The notes: generated by a model not told the origin, from the sequence alone. A stretch of DNA of 64,000 nt from Desulfuromonadales bacterium (GCA_024636295.1 JAGXHI010000039.1:1-64000); one strand, 5' to 3'; counted from the first letter of the stretch, positions 39,905 to 49,506 are shown. Numbers and translations are program-made.

Positions 39905-42136
39905 TTAATCCACTTCCATATCCCCAAAGTTAAGCGTCATAAGAAGCTCCATCCTGTCTCCGGTTCTTTCGATGATTTCGTCTTCAGGCCTCTCCGCCAG
40001 ATTTTCTCCGGCTGCCTCCTTGACGCAAGCGATCGAATTCATCATGTGCTCTATAAATTTACCGGTCGACATCACCTCTCCGTACATTCTGCTGAAGGAG
40101 TAGATGCAAATCCCTTCACCTTCAATTTCTCTTGCTAACCTGATCGCCTCCTGGATATATCTCAGAACCTTTCTGGCCAGCCCTACGGTCCGCACGGGAA
40201 AGTAGTCCCACAACATGACGGCGCCGGTAAAGCTGATGGTCGGCCGATACGCCTGCAGGGAAACAGAATCGTTATGAAATATGGATTTCTTCATGATCAG
40301 TCTCTCCAGCAGATCCTGTTGCTCTTTTGTCGGATTTTCACTTAGGAAGTAGCCCCGTTGACGAAAAAGATTTGCTGTCTGCTCCTGGATCAGTTCGCTT
40401 TTTCCTGAGAGCCGGCCGCTTTCGGTGAGAATCTTCTCGTCTGCCCGCACAAGGGCCTTTAGCACCCGGACGCTGCCCAGCAGATAAAAAGACCGGATGC
40501 CTGAAGGCGATACGGTCATCCCCTTCTCAAACAGATCCTCGGCCTTTTCAAGCGATGAAAAGAATATCCGCCCCGGGACGGCGCCCGGTTCGGAGGCCAC
40601 TCCTTTGCGTCGGCTCTCCTTCATTGCCGTCAGCGCCCGGGCCAGGCAGGCGATTCCGTATTCACAGTAAAAATCCTCGGAGGATCGACTGACGCTGTTT
40701 TGCTGCAGATAGGAAGCTTCCTGTTCCGCCATCCTGAAGATGCTTTCGGCGCCGGAGTAGGTCGGAGCATCCAGGGCCATATCGCGGAAAATAACCATGC
40801 GCAGAGTCCTGGCGACCAGGTCTGCCGGATTGATGCTCAAAACGATACGCAGGATTTCAATGGCTTCGGGGAATCGCCGCCTGAAATACAGCGTCTTTGC
40901 TATCTCGGTGCCCAACAGGGAATTCTGAGGGGATTTAAGGAACTTGATGACGGCATTCCCATGAATTTCACTTTCAGCGCCTTGTTCGTCCGAGAACCAG
41001 AGCGTCTGGTTCAGCATCTTTATTGTTTTTCTGTCATTTTGAAGAATCGGATCTTCGAGCAGGTCGGGAATAAAATCGAAATAGATGAAATTCCAGAGTC
41101 CGATGACGGACCATATGAAAAGAACTTCTTCGTTGGCGAGGGCTATTTCCGTCGGCTTCTCGCTCAGAATCACCCGAACATCGTTGATCAACAGATACTG
41201 ACGGGCATAATCGGAGACACGGATCACCGGATCACCCGCAAGCTTTGCATTGAGCAGGCAGAGAAGGTAACTGTCCAGGCCGGCGTATTCCCCTGCCACG
41301 ATGCCGATTGCCAGGAATCTTTTTTTGGTGCAGTAATCGGATAATGCCCAGCGAATGGCCATGTGGTGAGCCAGGGAAACAGCGCTTTTGAGGCTTTGCC
41401 GATAGGGCGCAAGGCCTGTTCCTCCACCCTCCCGCGGAAAATCGATATAGAAAGTAGTGATATTGTAAGATCGGATTTTGCCGGACGAACGACGAACCGA
41501 AACATCAAACCCTTTATCGAAATAATCCCTCAGAGCTCTTTTCAACCACCCAACCACGTTTTGATCAATGAAATCCCCACGGCTGGAAAGAGAAAAACCG
41601 ACCCTGACCCCATCATTGAAGTGTTCGATCGCCCTGTTTTCATTGCATAGACGGACCAGCGTATCGTAATTCCACCTCCGTCCCAATTCCCCCCGCTCGT
41701 GCCCGATCCAGAAAGCAAGACTCCTTAGAACATTTTGTTTGTAGAGCGTGTCCGCTGGCTCTTTTTTCAGACGGGTAAGCATCGAGTTGCTCACTTTGGG
41801 CAAGTCGATCTGTTCTTCCTCAATCAGGGAATTGATCCGATCAGTCCATGCCCGCACGGAGATCTTCAGGTTCAGCAGCTCTTCCTTGCTATGCAGGACC
41901 TCTTCGAATGTCAGGTTGCCCGGGACGTCTTCTTCCGTTTCCTCAACGGATCTGCCCTGAATGAACGCAGCCAGGCTTTCCCTGTCCCTGGATCCGATCA
42001 GGCGTTTTCTTTTCCCAAATTCGACAAAGGATTCCGCAACGGAAATACCATCACTGCTGGCGGCAAATTGATGAAAAGCTTCGGACGTCGGAAACACCGC
42101 CAGAAGAGCATTGGACGCTTTTTCCCTGTTTTCCAT
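39905..42136 (-). CDS. Large hypothetical protein with TPR-like helices
   Basis: A 743-residue cytoplasmic protein I do not recognise. ATG 42136 has AGGAGG 8 bases upstream. It has no signal or membrane helix. The middle has paired helices of TPR character (GTEIAKTLYFRRRFPEAIEILRIVLSINPADLVART, LEKAEDLFEKGMTVSPSGIRSFYLLGSVRVLKA). The N-terminal region is charged and helical (LTFEEVLHSKEELLNLKISVRAW). AT-rich, repeat-bearing DNA upstream suggests regulated expression. It could be a scaffold or regulatory protein. Confidence 0.75.
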   Translation of the reverse strand: MENREKASNALLAVFPTSEAFHQFAASSDGISVAESFVEFGKRKRLIGSRDRESLAAFIQGRSVEETEEDVPGNLTFEEVLHSKEELLNLKISVRAWTDRINSLIEEEQIDLPKVSNSMLTRLKKEPADTLYKQNVLRSLAFWIGHERGELGRRWNYDTLVRLCNENRAIEHFNDGVRVGFSLSSRGDFIDQNVVGWLKRALRDYFDKGFDVSVRRSSGKIRSYNITTFYIDFPREGGGTGLAPYRQSLKSAVSLAHHMAIRWALSDYCTKKRFLAIGIVAGEYAGLDSYLLCLLNAKLAGDPVIRVSDYARQYLLINDVRVILSEKPTEIALANEEVLFIWSVIGLWNFIYFDFIPDLLEDPILQNDRKTIKMLNQTLWFSDEQGAESEIHGNAVIKFLKSPQNSLLGTEIAKTLYFRRRFPEAIEILRIVLSINPADLVARTLRMVIFRDMALDAPTYSGAESIFRMAEQEASYLQQNSVSRSSEDFYCEYGIACLARALTAMKESRRKGVASEPGAVPGRIFFSSLEKAEDLFEKGMTVSPSGIRSFYLLGSVRVLKALVRADEKILTESGRLSGKSELIQEQTANLFRQRGYFLSENPTKEQQDLLERLIMKKSIFHNDSVSLQAYRPTISFTGAVMLWDYFPVRTVGLARKVLRYIQEAIRLAREIEGEGICIYSFSRMYGEVMSTGKFIEHMMNSIACVKEAAGENLAERPEDEIIERTGDRMELLMTLNFGDMEVD

Positions 42137-42236
42137 CGGCAAGTCCTCCTGCAGGGGTGAGATAAAGAAATTGCCATGCTCCGTCCGGCCTGAGCAGTTG
42201 AAACACGGGAGTCGGCGGACAAAAAAACATGGCTAT

Positions 42237-42272
42237 CTGTTTTAGCATAAAACAGTAATTTCCATAAAACAG
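42237..42272. promoter_or_regulatory. Operator-like repeats between the 743-residue gene and the dehydrogenase fusion
   Basis: CTGTTTT (42237-42243) and AAAACAG (42249-42255) form a dyad around AGCAT. AAAACAG recurs at 42266-42272, so the sequence CATAAAACAG appears twice, 17 bases apart. These are candidate sites for a regulator. The rest of the 42137-42551 gap is AT-rich with no gene; I see no certain promoter in it. Confidence 0.45.
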
Positions 42273-42551
42273 AATAGAATATTGACTGAAAATCATCCCT
42301 GTTTAAAGATAAAAAACACCGCTTGTCAAGCCTTCGTGGGCATTACCACAGGAAATTTCCCATTTCTCACAATTAAAAAGGAAGGACAATTTTCAAATCA
42401 TTTTAAAACAACGCCTAATTCACGAAGCTGACCCTTCTGGTTCTTTTCCACTGGCGTGAGGCCGCAAGGCACAACCTTGTCGGTTCTTCACTCCTGCCCC
42501 AATACACATGGTATGGAGGGTATCGTTCACAGGGAAAAAAGGAGAGATACG

Positions 42552-45212
42552 ATGGAACACTACAAATTGTTTATCGACGGCGAGTTTGTCGACGCGGCGG
42601 ATGGCAAGACATTTGTTACCTCCGATCCAGGAAACGAGCAACCCATTGCCACGGTGGCGCAAGCCGGAATAGCCGATGCGGAAGCGGCGCTGGAAGCGGC
42701 ACGCCGGGCTTTTGATCACGGCGAGTGGAGCCGGATGAGCCCCACCGCGCGTGCCGCGAAAATTTACGACTTCGCCGACCATATAACCAAACTTTCATCA
42801 CGCCTGGCTGTGACCGAGTCCATGGACGGCGGGCACATCATCGGCCTGTCGAAATTCTGGGGCTCCAATGGCGCCGGCCTGCTGCGCAACCTGGCCCATT
42901 ACGCAGCCACTAAATTTCCCTGGGAAGAAGAGATTCCCTATTCGGGCAACGTATCCGCCCCGGGCCGCGATTTTATTCGCCGTGAGCCGGTTGGGGTCTG
43001 CGTGGGAATCGTGCCCTGGAATTTTCCGGCCAGCATGGCTTTCTGGAAAATCTCCCATGCCATCATCATGGGCAACAGCATCGTTCTGAAACCGGCGACC
43101 CAGACTCCCCTGACAGCGCTCATCATTGCCGAAGCGGCACAGGCAGCGGGGATTCCGAAGGGAGTGGTCAACGTCATAACCGGCCAGGGGCGAGAAGTGG
43201 GGAACGTCCTCTGCACCCATCCGTACGTCGATAAGATTTCCTTTACCGGGAGCACGGAAGTCGGCAGCAACATCATGAAAATGGCCGCTGAATCGGTAAA
43301 GAAAGTGACCCTGGAGTTGGGGGGCAAGTCAGCCAACATCATCCTCGATGACGCGGATCTCGATGTGGCCGCCAATGGCGCGGCTTTCGGCACCTTCTTT
43401 CATCAGGGACAGGTCTGTGAATCGGGAACCCGGGTCCTTGTTGCCGCCAGCATTTTCGATGAGTTCGTCGAAAAGCTGAAAAAACGCACAGAGGAGCTGC
43501 GCGTCGGCTATCAATTGCTGCCGACCAGCCATCTCGGACCGCTGGTCAGCGCCCAGCAGCTTGCCACCGTGGACAACTACGTCAAGATCGGCAAAGAGGA
43601 AGGGGCGAAAGTTCTCACCGGCGGTCAACGGGTGGAGGCGCCCGGGGTCGAAGGCGGTTTCTACTACGCTCCGACCATCTTCGTAGATGTCAACAACAAG
43701 ATGCGGATTGCCCAGGAGGAGATTTTCGGGCCGGTCGTCTCGGTCATCAAGTACGAAAGCGATGAAGAGGCTGTGGCAATTGCCAACGATTCCATCTATG
43801 GACTCGGGGGCGGCGTCTTCTCCAGCAGCAATGCCCGAGCCGAGCGCATCGCCAACCAGATGCGCACCGGAACGGTCTGGATCAACAATTTCCACGCCTT
43901 TGGCGACTTCTGTCCTTTCGGTGGATACAAGCAGTCGGGTTTCGGACGGGAAATGGGCCATTCCGGCCTTTCCGAATTCGTCCAGGTAAAAAGGGTCCAC
44001 GTGAGCTCTTATGCCGCCGTCGGCAGCAACAACGCCATGTCCATCCTCTCTGATAACAAGGCAAATCCCTACGTCCAGTACAAATGCCCGACCAATATCA
44101 TCTCCGGCCACGGCAGCCTGCACGCCATTTACAAGGAAATGATCAAACTGGGAGCCAGAAGAGCGCTGATCCTCACCGATCCCGGCGTACGCGGGACGGG
44201 TCTGGTCAAGCACGTTGAGGATGCCCTGGTCGATTTCTGTGTCGGGGTCTATGACCAGATCGAGCAGGACTCCTCTCTCGAAACCGTGGATGCCTCGGTG
44301 GAGGCGGCGCGCGGCCTCAACGCCGACTGCATCGTCAGCGTCGGCGGCGGCAGCGTCATCGATACCGCCAAGGCGGTGTGCGTCACCCTGAAGAACGGCG
44401 GCACGTGCAACGATCATATCGCCCTCGCACGGCTGCAGGAGCCGCAAACTCCGCACATCGTCATTCCCACCACCTCGGGAACCGGAAGCGAGGTAACCAA
44501 TGCGGCCGTCATCAAGAATAAGGCGGTCGGCCGCAAGGTCTATCTCATCGACCCCTGGATCATGCCCAATACCGCCATTCTCGATCCCCGCTTCACCCTT
44601 GGGCTTCCCCAGGGGCTGACGGTCACCACGGCCATGGACGCCATGACCCATGCCATCGAAGCCCTGACCAGTACGCGCTCCCAGCCGATCTGCGACGGTC
44701 AGGCTCTCCAGGCCATTCGTCTGATCAGGGAAAACCTGCCGAAAGTCGTGGCCAATCCCGGTGATGAGCAAGGGCGCCTCAACCTGCAGCTGGCGGCCAC
44801 CATGGCCGGCTGGGCGTTCACCATCGCCCAGGTCGGGCTTGCCCATGCGATGGCCCATACCCTGGGCGCCCTTCACAATGTTCCCCATGGCGCCGCGTGC
44901 GGAGTAGTCCTGCCCAAGGTCATGCGTTTCAACGTGGATGCCGCCTCGGGCAAACTCGCCCTTGCCGCCCAGGCGCTGGGGGTCAACACCATCGGAATGG
45001 ATGAGCGGACCGCGGCTCTCGCCGCAGCCGATGCCATCGAAGCCTTCATGAAGGAAGTGGGCCATCCGGAGAAGCTGCGCGATGTGGGAATCACGGAGCA
45101 GGCCCTGAACATGTGCGCTCTGCATGCCACAGGGGATGCGGCGGCTCTTTTCAATGCACGGGGAGTGAAACATCCCGACGAAGTATTTGAACTCTATCAG
45201 CAGGCCTATTAA
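42552..45212 (+). CDS. Aldehyde dehydrogenase / iron-containing alcohol dehydrogenase fusion
   Basis: An 886-residue fusion. ATG 42552 has AGGAGA 8 bases upstream. Residues 1-500 are an NAD(P) ALDH: GIVPWNFPASMAFWK, SFTGSTEVGSNIM, LELGGKSANI (E255) and GQVCESGTR (C289). From about 515 an iron-containing ADH follows: VSVGGGSVIDTAKAV, VIPTTSGTGSEVTNAAV, and metal-ligand His in MDAMTHAIEALTS and GLAHAMAHTLGALHNVPHG. The order is that of AdhE, but the N domain belongs to the acid-forming ALDH family rather than the CoA-acylating one. It could oxidise an alcohol to its acid. A TRAP transporter follows, perhaps importing the substrate. Confidence 0.92.
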   Translation: MEHYKLFIDGEFVDAADGKTFVTSDPGNEQPIATVAQAGIADAEAALEAARRAFDHGEWSRMSPTARAAKIYDFADHITKLSSRLAVTESMDGGHIIGLSKFWGSNGAGLLRNLAHYAATKFPWEEEIPYSGNVSAPGRDFIRREPVGVCVGIVPWNFPASMAFWKISHAIIMGNSIVLKPATQTPLTALIIAEAAQAAGIPKGVVNVITGQGREVGNVLCTHPYVDKISFTGSTEVGSNIMKMAAESVKKVTLELGGKSANIILDDADLDVAANGAAFGTFFHQGQVCESGTRVLVAASIFDEFVEKLKKRTEELRVGYQLLPTSHLGPLVSAQQLATVDNYVKIGKEEGAKVLTGGQRVEAPGVEGGFYYAPTIFVDVNNKMRIAQEEIFGPVVSVIKYESDEEAVAIANDSIYGLGGGVFSSSNARAERIANQMRTGTVWINNFHAFGDFCPFGGYKQSGFGREMGHSGLSEFVQVKRVHVSSYAAVGSNNAMSILSDNKANPYVQYKCPTNIISGHGSLHAIYKEMIKLGARRALILTDPGVRGTGLVKHVEDALVDFCVGVYDQIEQDSSLETVDASVEAARGLNADCIVSVGGGSVIDTAKAVCVTLKNGGTCNDHIALARLQEPQTPHIVIPTTSGTGSEVTNAAVIKNKAVGRKVYLIDPWIMPNTAILDPRFTLGLPQGLTVTTAMDAMTHAIEALTSTRSQPICDGQALQAIRLIRENLPKVVANPGDEQGRLNLQLAATMAGWAFTIAQVGLAHAMAHTLGALHNVPHGAACGVVLPKVMRFNVDAASGKLALAAQALGVNTIGMDERTAALAAADAIEAFMKEVGHPEKLRDVGITEQALNMCALHATGDAAALFNARGVKHPDEVFELYQQAY

Positions 45213-45216
45213 GAAA

Positions 45217-45247
45217 AGCGGCCGCGGCCCCTGGGGCCGCGGCCGCT
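45217..45247 (+). terminator. Very stable GC hairpin after the dehydrogenase fusion
   Basis: AGCGGCCGCGGCCCC (45217-45231) and GGGGCCGCGGCCGCT (45233-45247) are exact reverse complements about one base, preceded by AAGAAA. The following CCCTCTT is a poor T tract, so it may attenuate rather than fully stop transcription into the TRAP genes. Confidence 0.6.
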
Positions 45248-45352
45248 CCCTCTTCCGCGGGGATGGCCAGAAGATAGAGATAAGGAACGGACAGGATCCA
45301 CTCACCGTGCTCATTTCAATGCGCAAACAAACGATTCGCCAAGGAGGAAAAA

Positions 45353-46342
45353 ATGAAAAGCAGAATCCTGTTTACCCTATGCTGCCTTGCTTTGGCACTT
45401 ACGCTGGCGCCTGTCGGCGCCTCGGCGGAAAAGGAACTCAAGCTCGCCACCTGGGGACCATCGCAGCATTTCATCGCCCATGAGAGGGCGGAATGGATCC
45501 AGGAAGTCAATGAAAAACTCGCCGGACGCTACAAGATCGTGGATTATCCCGGCGGCCAGCTCTACGGCCCGAGGGAGATGCACACGGCGGTCGCACGGGG
45601 CTCGGTGGACATGGGGCTGGTTCTTACGCCGGCCATGCTCGCGATGGTGCCGATGCTCCAGGGGGTCTACCTCCCCTTCGCCTTCGACAACCTGGATGAG
45701 ATTGCCGAAGCCCACACGGGAGAATCCCTGGAGATCATCGAAAAGGCCATGGAAAAGAAACGTCTGAAGCTGATTTACACCAGCTACACCGACGGCGTTC
45801 AGATGTACAGCGCCAAGGGGAATATCGAGAAGGTCGAGGACTTCAAAGGCCTGCGGGTGCTCTCCACCAGCCCGATTTTCTCCGAGATCATCGCCCGTCT
45901 CGGCGCCGCGCCCGACACCTCCATCCCGCAGACCGAACAGTACATGGCGCTTCAGAGAGGCGTCGCCGACGCGATCGCCAACTCCACCGTGGGCGGCTAT
46001 TTCCAGAAGTCCCATGAGGTCGCCCCGTATGTGACCCGCATGGACATGAGCTTTGCGACGATTCTGGTCGTCATGAACCTGAAGACCTGGGACAGCCTGC
46101 CCGAGGACGTTCAGGAGGTTCTGGTCGGCATCGGCAAGGAAAAAGGCGACAAATCCCTGGCCCTGGCCAAGGGCTGGGAAGCGAAGTTCAAAGGCGAAAT
46201 GGAAAAGGAAGGCGCCACCATCACCACACTGGATCCCGGCGAGAGGGAGAAAATCAAGGAAGTGAGCCGCGAGGTCTGGAACAAATGGGCCAGGGACAAC
46301 GGCAAGGACGCCCAGCGGCTCCTGGAGATCAACCTTAAGTAG
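45353..46342 (+). CDS. dctP: TRAP transporter substrate-binding protein DctP family
   Basis: A 329-residue periplasmic binding protein with signal peptide MKSRILFTLCCLALALTLAPVGASA. The DctP pattern includes KELKLATWGPSQHFIA, the ligand-carboxylate Arg region in FKGLRVLSTSPIFSEIIARLGAAP, and LQRGVADAIANSTVGGYFQKSHEVAPY. It delivers an organic acid to DctQM. AGGAGG lies 8 bases upstream. Ligand not known; the neighbouring dehydrogenase fusion suggests a carboxylate or alcohol derivative. Confidence 0.9.
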   Translation: MKSRILFTLCCLALALTLAPVGASAEKELKLATWGPSQHFIAHERAEWIQEVNEKLAGRYKIVDYPGGQLYGPREMHTAVARGSVDMGLVLTPAMLAMVPMLQGVYLPFAFDNLDEIAEAHTGESLEIIEKAMEKKRLKLIYTSYTDGVQMYSAKGNIEKVEDFKGLRVLSTSPIFSEIIARLGAAPDTSIPQTEQYMALQRGVADAIANSTVGGYFQKSHEVAPYVTRMDMSFATILVVMNLKTWDSLPEDVQEVLVGIGKEKGDKSLALAKGWEAKFKGEMEKEGATITTLDPGEREKIKEVSREVWNKWARDNGKDAQRLLEINLK

Positions 46343-46438
46343 GTTCGCAATCACCTCGGTTCATCCGTGTTCTCGTCGCCATTGAACGGGTCGGCGATCC
46401 GATCCGTTCAATGGCTGTTTTACAAAACAGGAATACTC

Positions 46439-46954
46439 ATGCAGACACCCTCCAGAAAGAAATTCATTCTTTTCCGCTGGATCGACCATACCAGCGACAC
46501 GGGAGGCTTCGTGGCCGCCCTATGTCTGTTGGCCGTAACGCTGATCATCACCTACGAAGTGTTCATGCGATATCTTTTTTCCGCGCCGACGACCTGGGTG
46601 GGAGAGATCAGCATTTACCTGTGCATGGCCCTGGGCCTTCTCGGGGCGGCATACGCCCTCAAAAGCAACAGCCATTTCGCCATTACCCTCGTCGTGCAGA
46701 GGCTGACGGCCGGAAAGCGGCGAGGATTGAAGATCGTTACCAACCTGATGGGCATCGCCTACTCCCTTGTATTCATCGTCAAGGGCGCGGAAATGGCCAA
46801 ATTCTCCTACGATATCAACGACGCGAGCACGGGCGTACTGCAGTTTCCCCTGTGGATTCCCTGGACGCTGGTGCCCATTGGCGGACTTCTGCTGACGTTG
46901 CAGTTCATCAACAAGCTGGCCGAGGAAATCCTCGGCGGTCGCGAATCGCATTAG
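46439..46954 (+). CDS. dctQ: TRAP transporter small permease DctQ family
   Basis: A 171-residue inner-membrane protein with four helices (FVAALCLLAVTLIITYEVFMRYLF, EISIYLCMALGLLGAAYAL, LMGIAYSLVFIVKGAEM, LVPIGGLLLTLQFINKL). TYEVFMRYLFSAPTTWVGE is the conserved DctQ segment. ATG 46439 has AGGA 7 bases upstream and is preferred over ATG 46367. It couples DctP to the large permease. Confidence 0.88.
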   Translation: MQTPSRKKFILFRWIDHTSDTGGFVAALCLLAVTLIITYEVFMRYLFSAPTTWVGEISIYLCMALGLLGAAYALKSNSHFAITLVVQRLTAGKRRGLKIVTNLMGIAYSLVFIVKGAEMAKFSYDINDASTGVLQFPLWIPWTLVPIGGLLLTLQFINKLAEEILGGRESH

Positions 46955-46997
46955 GAGCCCCCAAGTTTACCACGTCTCAGAAACTAAAGGTATCATC

Positions 46998-48479
46998 ATG
47001 ACTTTGTACGTGATCGGTTTTGTAATTGTCTTCCTGCTGGTTCTGGCCAGCGGATTTCCTGTCGGATTCGGTCTGGGTTTTCTTGCGCTCGGCCTGCTGA
47101 CCGCCTTTGCCGACTTTGATCAGGCCATGACCATGGGAATCGAGAGAGCCTACACCTCGCTGGACTCGAGCGTCCTGGTGGCCATACCGTTATTCATCCT
47201 GGCGGCGCAACTGATCTCCGAGACGGGAATGGGCAAACGGCTCTTCGATGCGGCCAGGGCTTTTCTGGGCCGCATGCGCTCCGGCCTCGGAACGGCCACC
47301 ATCGCCAGCAGCGGCATATTCGCGGCCATGACCGGTTCAAGCTTCGTCGCCGCATCCACAATGGGGCTGATCGCCATTCCCGAATTGCGCAAGGCAAAAT
47401 TCTCCAATACGCTCATATCGGCGGCCATCACGGCGGGAGGGTCCCTGGGCATGGTCATACCGCCCAGCATCATCATGATTGTTTATGGATACCTTACCGA
47501 TGAGTCCGTAGGAAAACTGTTCATGGCGGGAATGATTCCCGGCATCCTGCTGATCGTGCTCTATTCGGCGGCGCTGGCGGTATGCTTCCGCATTGAACAG
47601 GCCCGGGAAAAAAACCGTGGCAAAAACGCAATATCCGCCCAGAACGAATACAACGGCAACAACGGTCCCGCACCGGCTCTGGCGTGCGCATCAGACGGGA
47701 TGCTCGCAGACTCCAATTCAACCTTCATGGAATACGCCGAAAATACGGGCCTTCCCCCGCTCACCGCAAGAGCCGCAAACGAGGTGGACGTTCAGCCTGA
47801 AATTTCGGCCGATCCCGAGGACATGTCGAGGCTGAAGGCCTTCAAGGATGCGTTCTGGGGTCTGATGGCGCCGGTCATCATCCTGGGCGGCATCTATCTG
47901 GGGATTTTCACGGCCCCCGAAGCGGCGGCCATCGCTGCTGTCTATTGCATGATTATCGGATTTGTGGTCTATCGCACCCTGACCATAAAAAAAATGTGGG
48001 GCGTTCTGATGTCCGCGGCCACCATATCCTCGATGGTGGCCGTCATCGTCATCGGAGGCGCCATGCTCGGCCAGGTTGTCGTGTACGGCCGCATTCCCCA
48101 GCAGATCCTTGAGATCATCATCGCCAAGGACTTCTCCCCGCTCCTGCTGCTGCTTCTGATCAATATCTTTTTATTCATTCTCGGGATGTTTCTGGAAGTT
48201 CTCGCCCTGGTGTATCTTGCCATACCGCTTCTCTATCCCGTGGTACTGCATATGGAATGGGACAACATCTGGTTTGCCGTCATTCTGCTGATGAACGCCA
48301 ATCTTGCCCTCATCACCCCTCCGATGGGCGGCGTTCTTTACATCGTATCCCAGATCGGCTCCATTCCGATTCACACGGTGACAAAGGGTGCTTTGCTTCC
48401 CATTTTCATATTGATTCTGGTGATGACTCTGATCGTGTTCTTTCCGCCACTCGCAACCTGGCTGCCGAGCCTGATGTAA
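46998..48479 (+). CDS. dctM: TRAP transporter large permease DctM family, with cytoplasmic insertion
   Basis: A 493-residue 12-helix-type permease; DctM proteins are usually about 425-430. Diagnostic parts are VAIPLFILAAQLISETGMGKRLF, TGSSFVAASTMGLIAIPEL, GGSLGMVIPPSIIMIVYG and MNANLALITPPMGGVLYIVS. Residues about 201-278 form an unusual hydrophilic Asn/Ala-rich insertion (KNAISAQNEYNGNNGPAPA) between two membrane segments. Na+-driven uptake with DctP and DctQ. Confidence 0.92.
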   Translation: MTLYVIGFVIVFLLVLASGFPVGFGLGFLALGLLTAFADFDQAMTMGIERAYTSLDSSVLVAIPLFILAAQLISETGMGKRLFDAARAFLGRMRSGLGTATIASSGIFAAMTGSSFVAASTMGLIAIPELRKAKFSNTLISAAITAGGSLGMVIPPSIIMIVYGYLTDESVGKLFMAGMIPGILLIVLYSAALAVCFRIEQAREKNRGKNAISAQNEYNGNNGPAPALACASDGMLADSNSTFMEYAENTGLPPLTARAANEVDVQPEISADPEDMSRLKAFKDAFWGLMAPVIILGGIYLGIFTAPEAAAIAAVYCMIIGFVVYRTLTIKKMWGVLMSAATISSMVAVIVIGGAMLGQVVVYGRIPQQILEIIIAKDFSPLLLLLLINIFLFILGMFLEVLALVYLAIPLLYPVVLHMEWDNIWFAVILLMNANLALITPPMGGVLYIVSQIGSIPIHTVTKGALLPIFILILVMTLIVFFPPLATWLPSLM

Positions 48480-48633
48480 CCTGCGGAAGCGGCTCTTCTC
48501 CGCACTCTCCGCGTCAACCCGCGCTCCTCTCCTGCTTGTGCGGCGAACGGTGTACGCCCCGCGCAATGTTTTGATTTCCTTTATCTTGCGAATAATTGTT
48601 TGCTTCCGCTTTTATGCAACCGGCATTAGACCC

Positions 48634-48651
48634 CCGGGGCGAAAGCCCCGG
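48634..48651 (+). terminator. Hairpin with GAAA loop after the TRAP operon
   Basis: CCGGGGC, GAAA, GCCCCGG: a 7-bp stem with a stable tetraloop, 155 bases after dctM. Only CTTCATCT follows, so termination is uncertain. A near copy with a T run lies at 49609-49633. Confidence 0.4.
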
Positions 48652-48713
48652 CTTCATCTCATAAGGGGGTTAGCATTCCCTGACCCTTTTCCCGTATCGA
48701 TTGAATTATGTCA

Positions 48714-48725
48714 TTACAATTGTAA
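48714..48725. promoter_or_regulatory. Palindromic operator of the brnTA operon
   Basis: TTACAATTGTAA is a perfect 12-base palindrome 21 bases before brnT. BrnA-type antitoxins bind DNA and repress their own operon, so this is the likely site. TTGAAT at 48701 could be the -35 box; the -10 is not clear. Confidence 0.6.
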
Positions 48726-48746
48726 CTACATGTGAGGGGTGGTAGG

Positions 48747-49058
48747 ATGAAATTTGAATGGGATGAAGCGAAGAACAGAAACAATATCCGGAAGCACGGG
48801 CTCGACTTCGCCGATGCGGCGGAAGTTTTCGACGGCCCTATGCTGGAGCGCCTGGACGATCGTTTCGATTACAGCGAGGAGCGATGGGTCGCGATCGGCC
48901 TGCTGCGCGGCATCGTATGCGTGGTTCTTGTCTATATCGCGCCGTATCAAGACACCATCCGAATCATTTCCTTCAGAAAGGCAGATAGTTATGAAAGGGA
49001 AGCCTACTTCCAAACCCTCGCGCACCGACTGGGAGAAGATCTCGAAAATGGCCGATAA
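48747..49058 (+). CDS. brnT: BrnT toxin (RNase-like)
   Basis: A 103-residue toxin of a type II toxin-antitoxin system. KFEWDEAKNRNNIRKHGLDFADAAEVFDG is the BrnT signature, followed by RWVAIGLLRGIVCVVLVYI and the C-terminal RIISFRKADSYEREAY, whose Arg/Lys/Glu residues belong to the RelE-like fold. BrnT cleaves mRNA when free. ATG 48747 has GAGG 9 bases upstream. It overlaps brnA by 68 bases. Confidence 0.9.
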   Translation: MKFEWDEAKNRNNIRKHGLDFADAAEVFDGPMLERLDDRFDYSEERWVAIGLLRGIVCVVLVYIAPYQDTIRIISFRKADSYEREAYFQTLAHRLGEDLENGR

Positions 49059-49257
49059 GGAAATCGACACCTCTGAGATTCCCCCTTTGCGCGAAGATTT
49101 TTTCCGCAATGCCCGCATCCGGTTGCCGCGGAAAAAACAGCAGATCACCCTGCGCATCGATCCCGACATTCTTGAATTTTTCAAGAAGCAGGGGAAGGGG
49201 TATCAGTCCATGATCAATGAGGTTCTGCGCAAGTATGTGGATGCGCAAAGAGAATGA
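48991..49257 (+). CDS. brnA: BrnA antitoxin
   Basis: An 88-residue antitoxin with the ribbon-helix-helix end QQITLRIDPDILEFFKKQGKGYQSMINEVLRKYV, typical of BrnA. The N-terminal part (DTSEIPPLREDFFRNARI) is the toxin-binding arm. The long overlap with brnT keeps their synthesis linked. It probably binds the palindrome at 48714-48725. Confidence 0.9.
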   Translation: MKGKPTSKPSRTDWEKISKMADKEIDTSEIPPLREDFFRNARIRLPRKKQQITLRIDPDILEFFKKQGKGYQSMINEVLRKYVDAQRE

Positions 49258-49506
49258 GCTGGTGAGCCGCAGTGCGGGACTGCTCTTGAAGGCCGGGAAC
49301 ATTGCAACGTTGGCTTGATTGTGACGTATTTTTGTCGCAGGGGGTGGATAGGCTGCTGGCGGACACCTACTGCCCTATCATTGTCTTGATGTGGCAGCGG
49401 TAGCCGCTGTCTTGTGGGAGGCGAGTCACACAATCCGACGCAGCTTCTGTCGATCTGGTCACCGAGATGAACCGGCGCACGTTACCTGCGCATATATGAC
49501 AAAAGG

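Noticed and set aside
43329..45326. 665-codon frame on the - strand over the dehydrogenase fusion
   Set aside because: The + strand holds intact ALDH and ADH motifs; the antisense frame has none.
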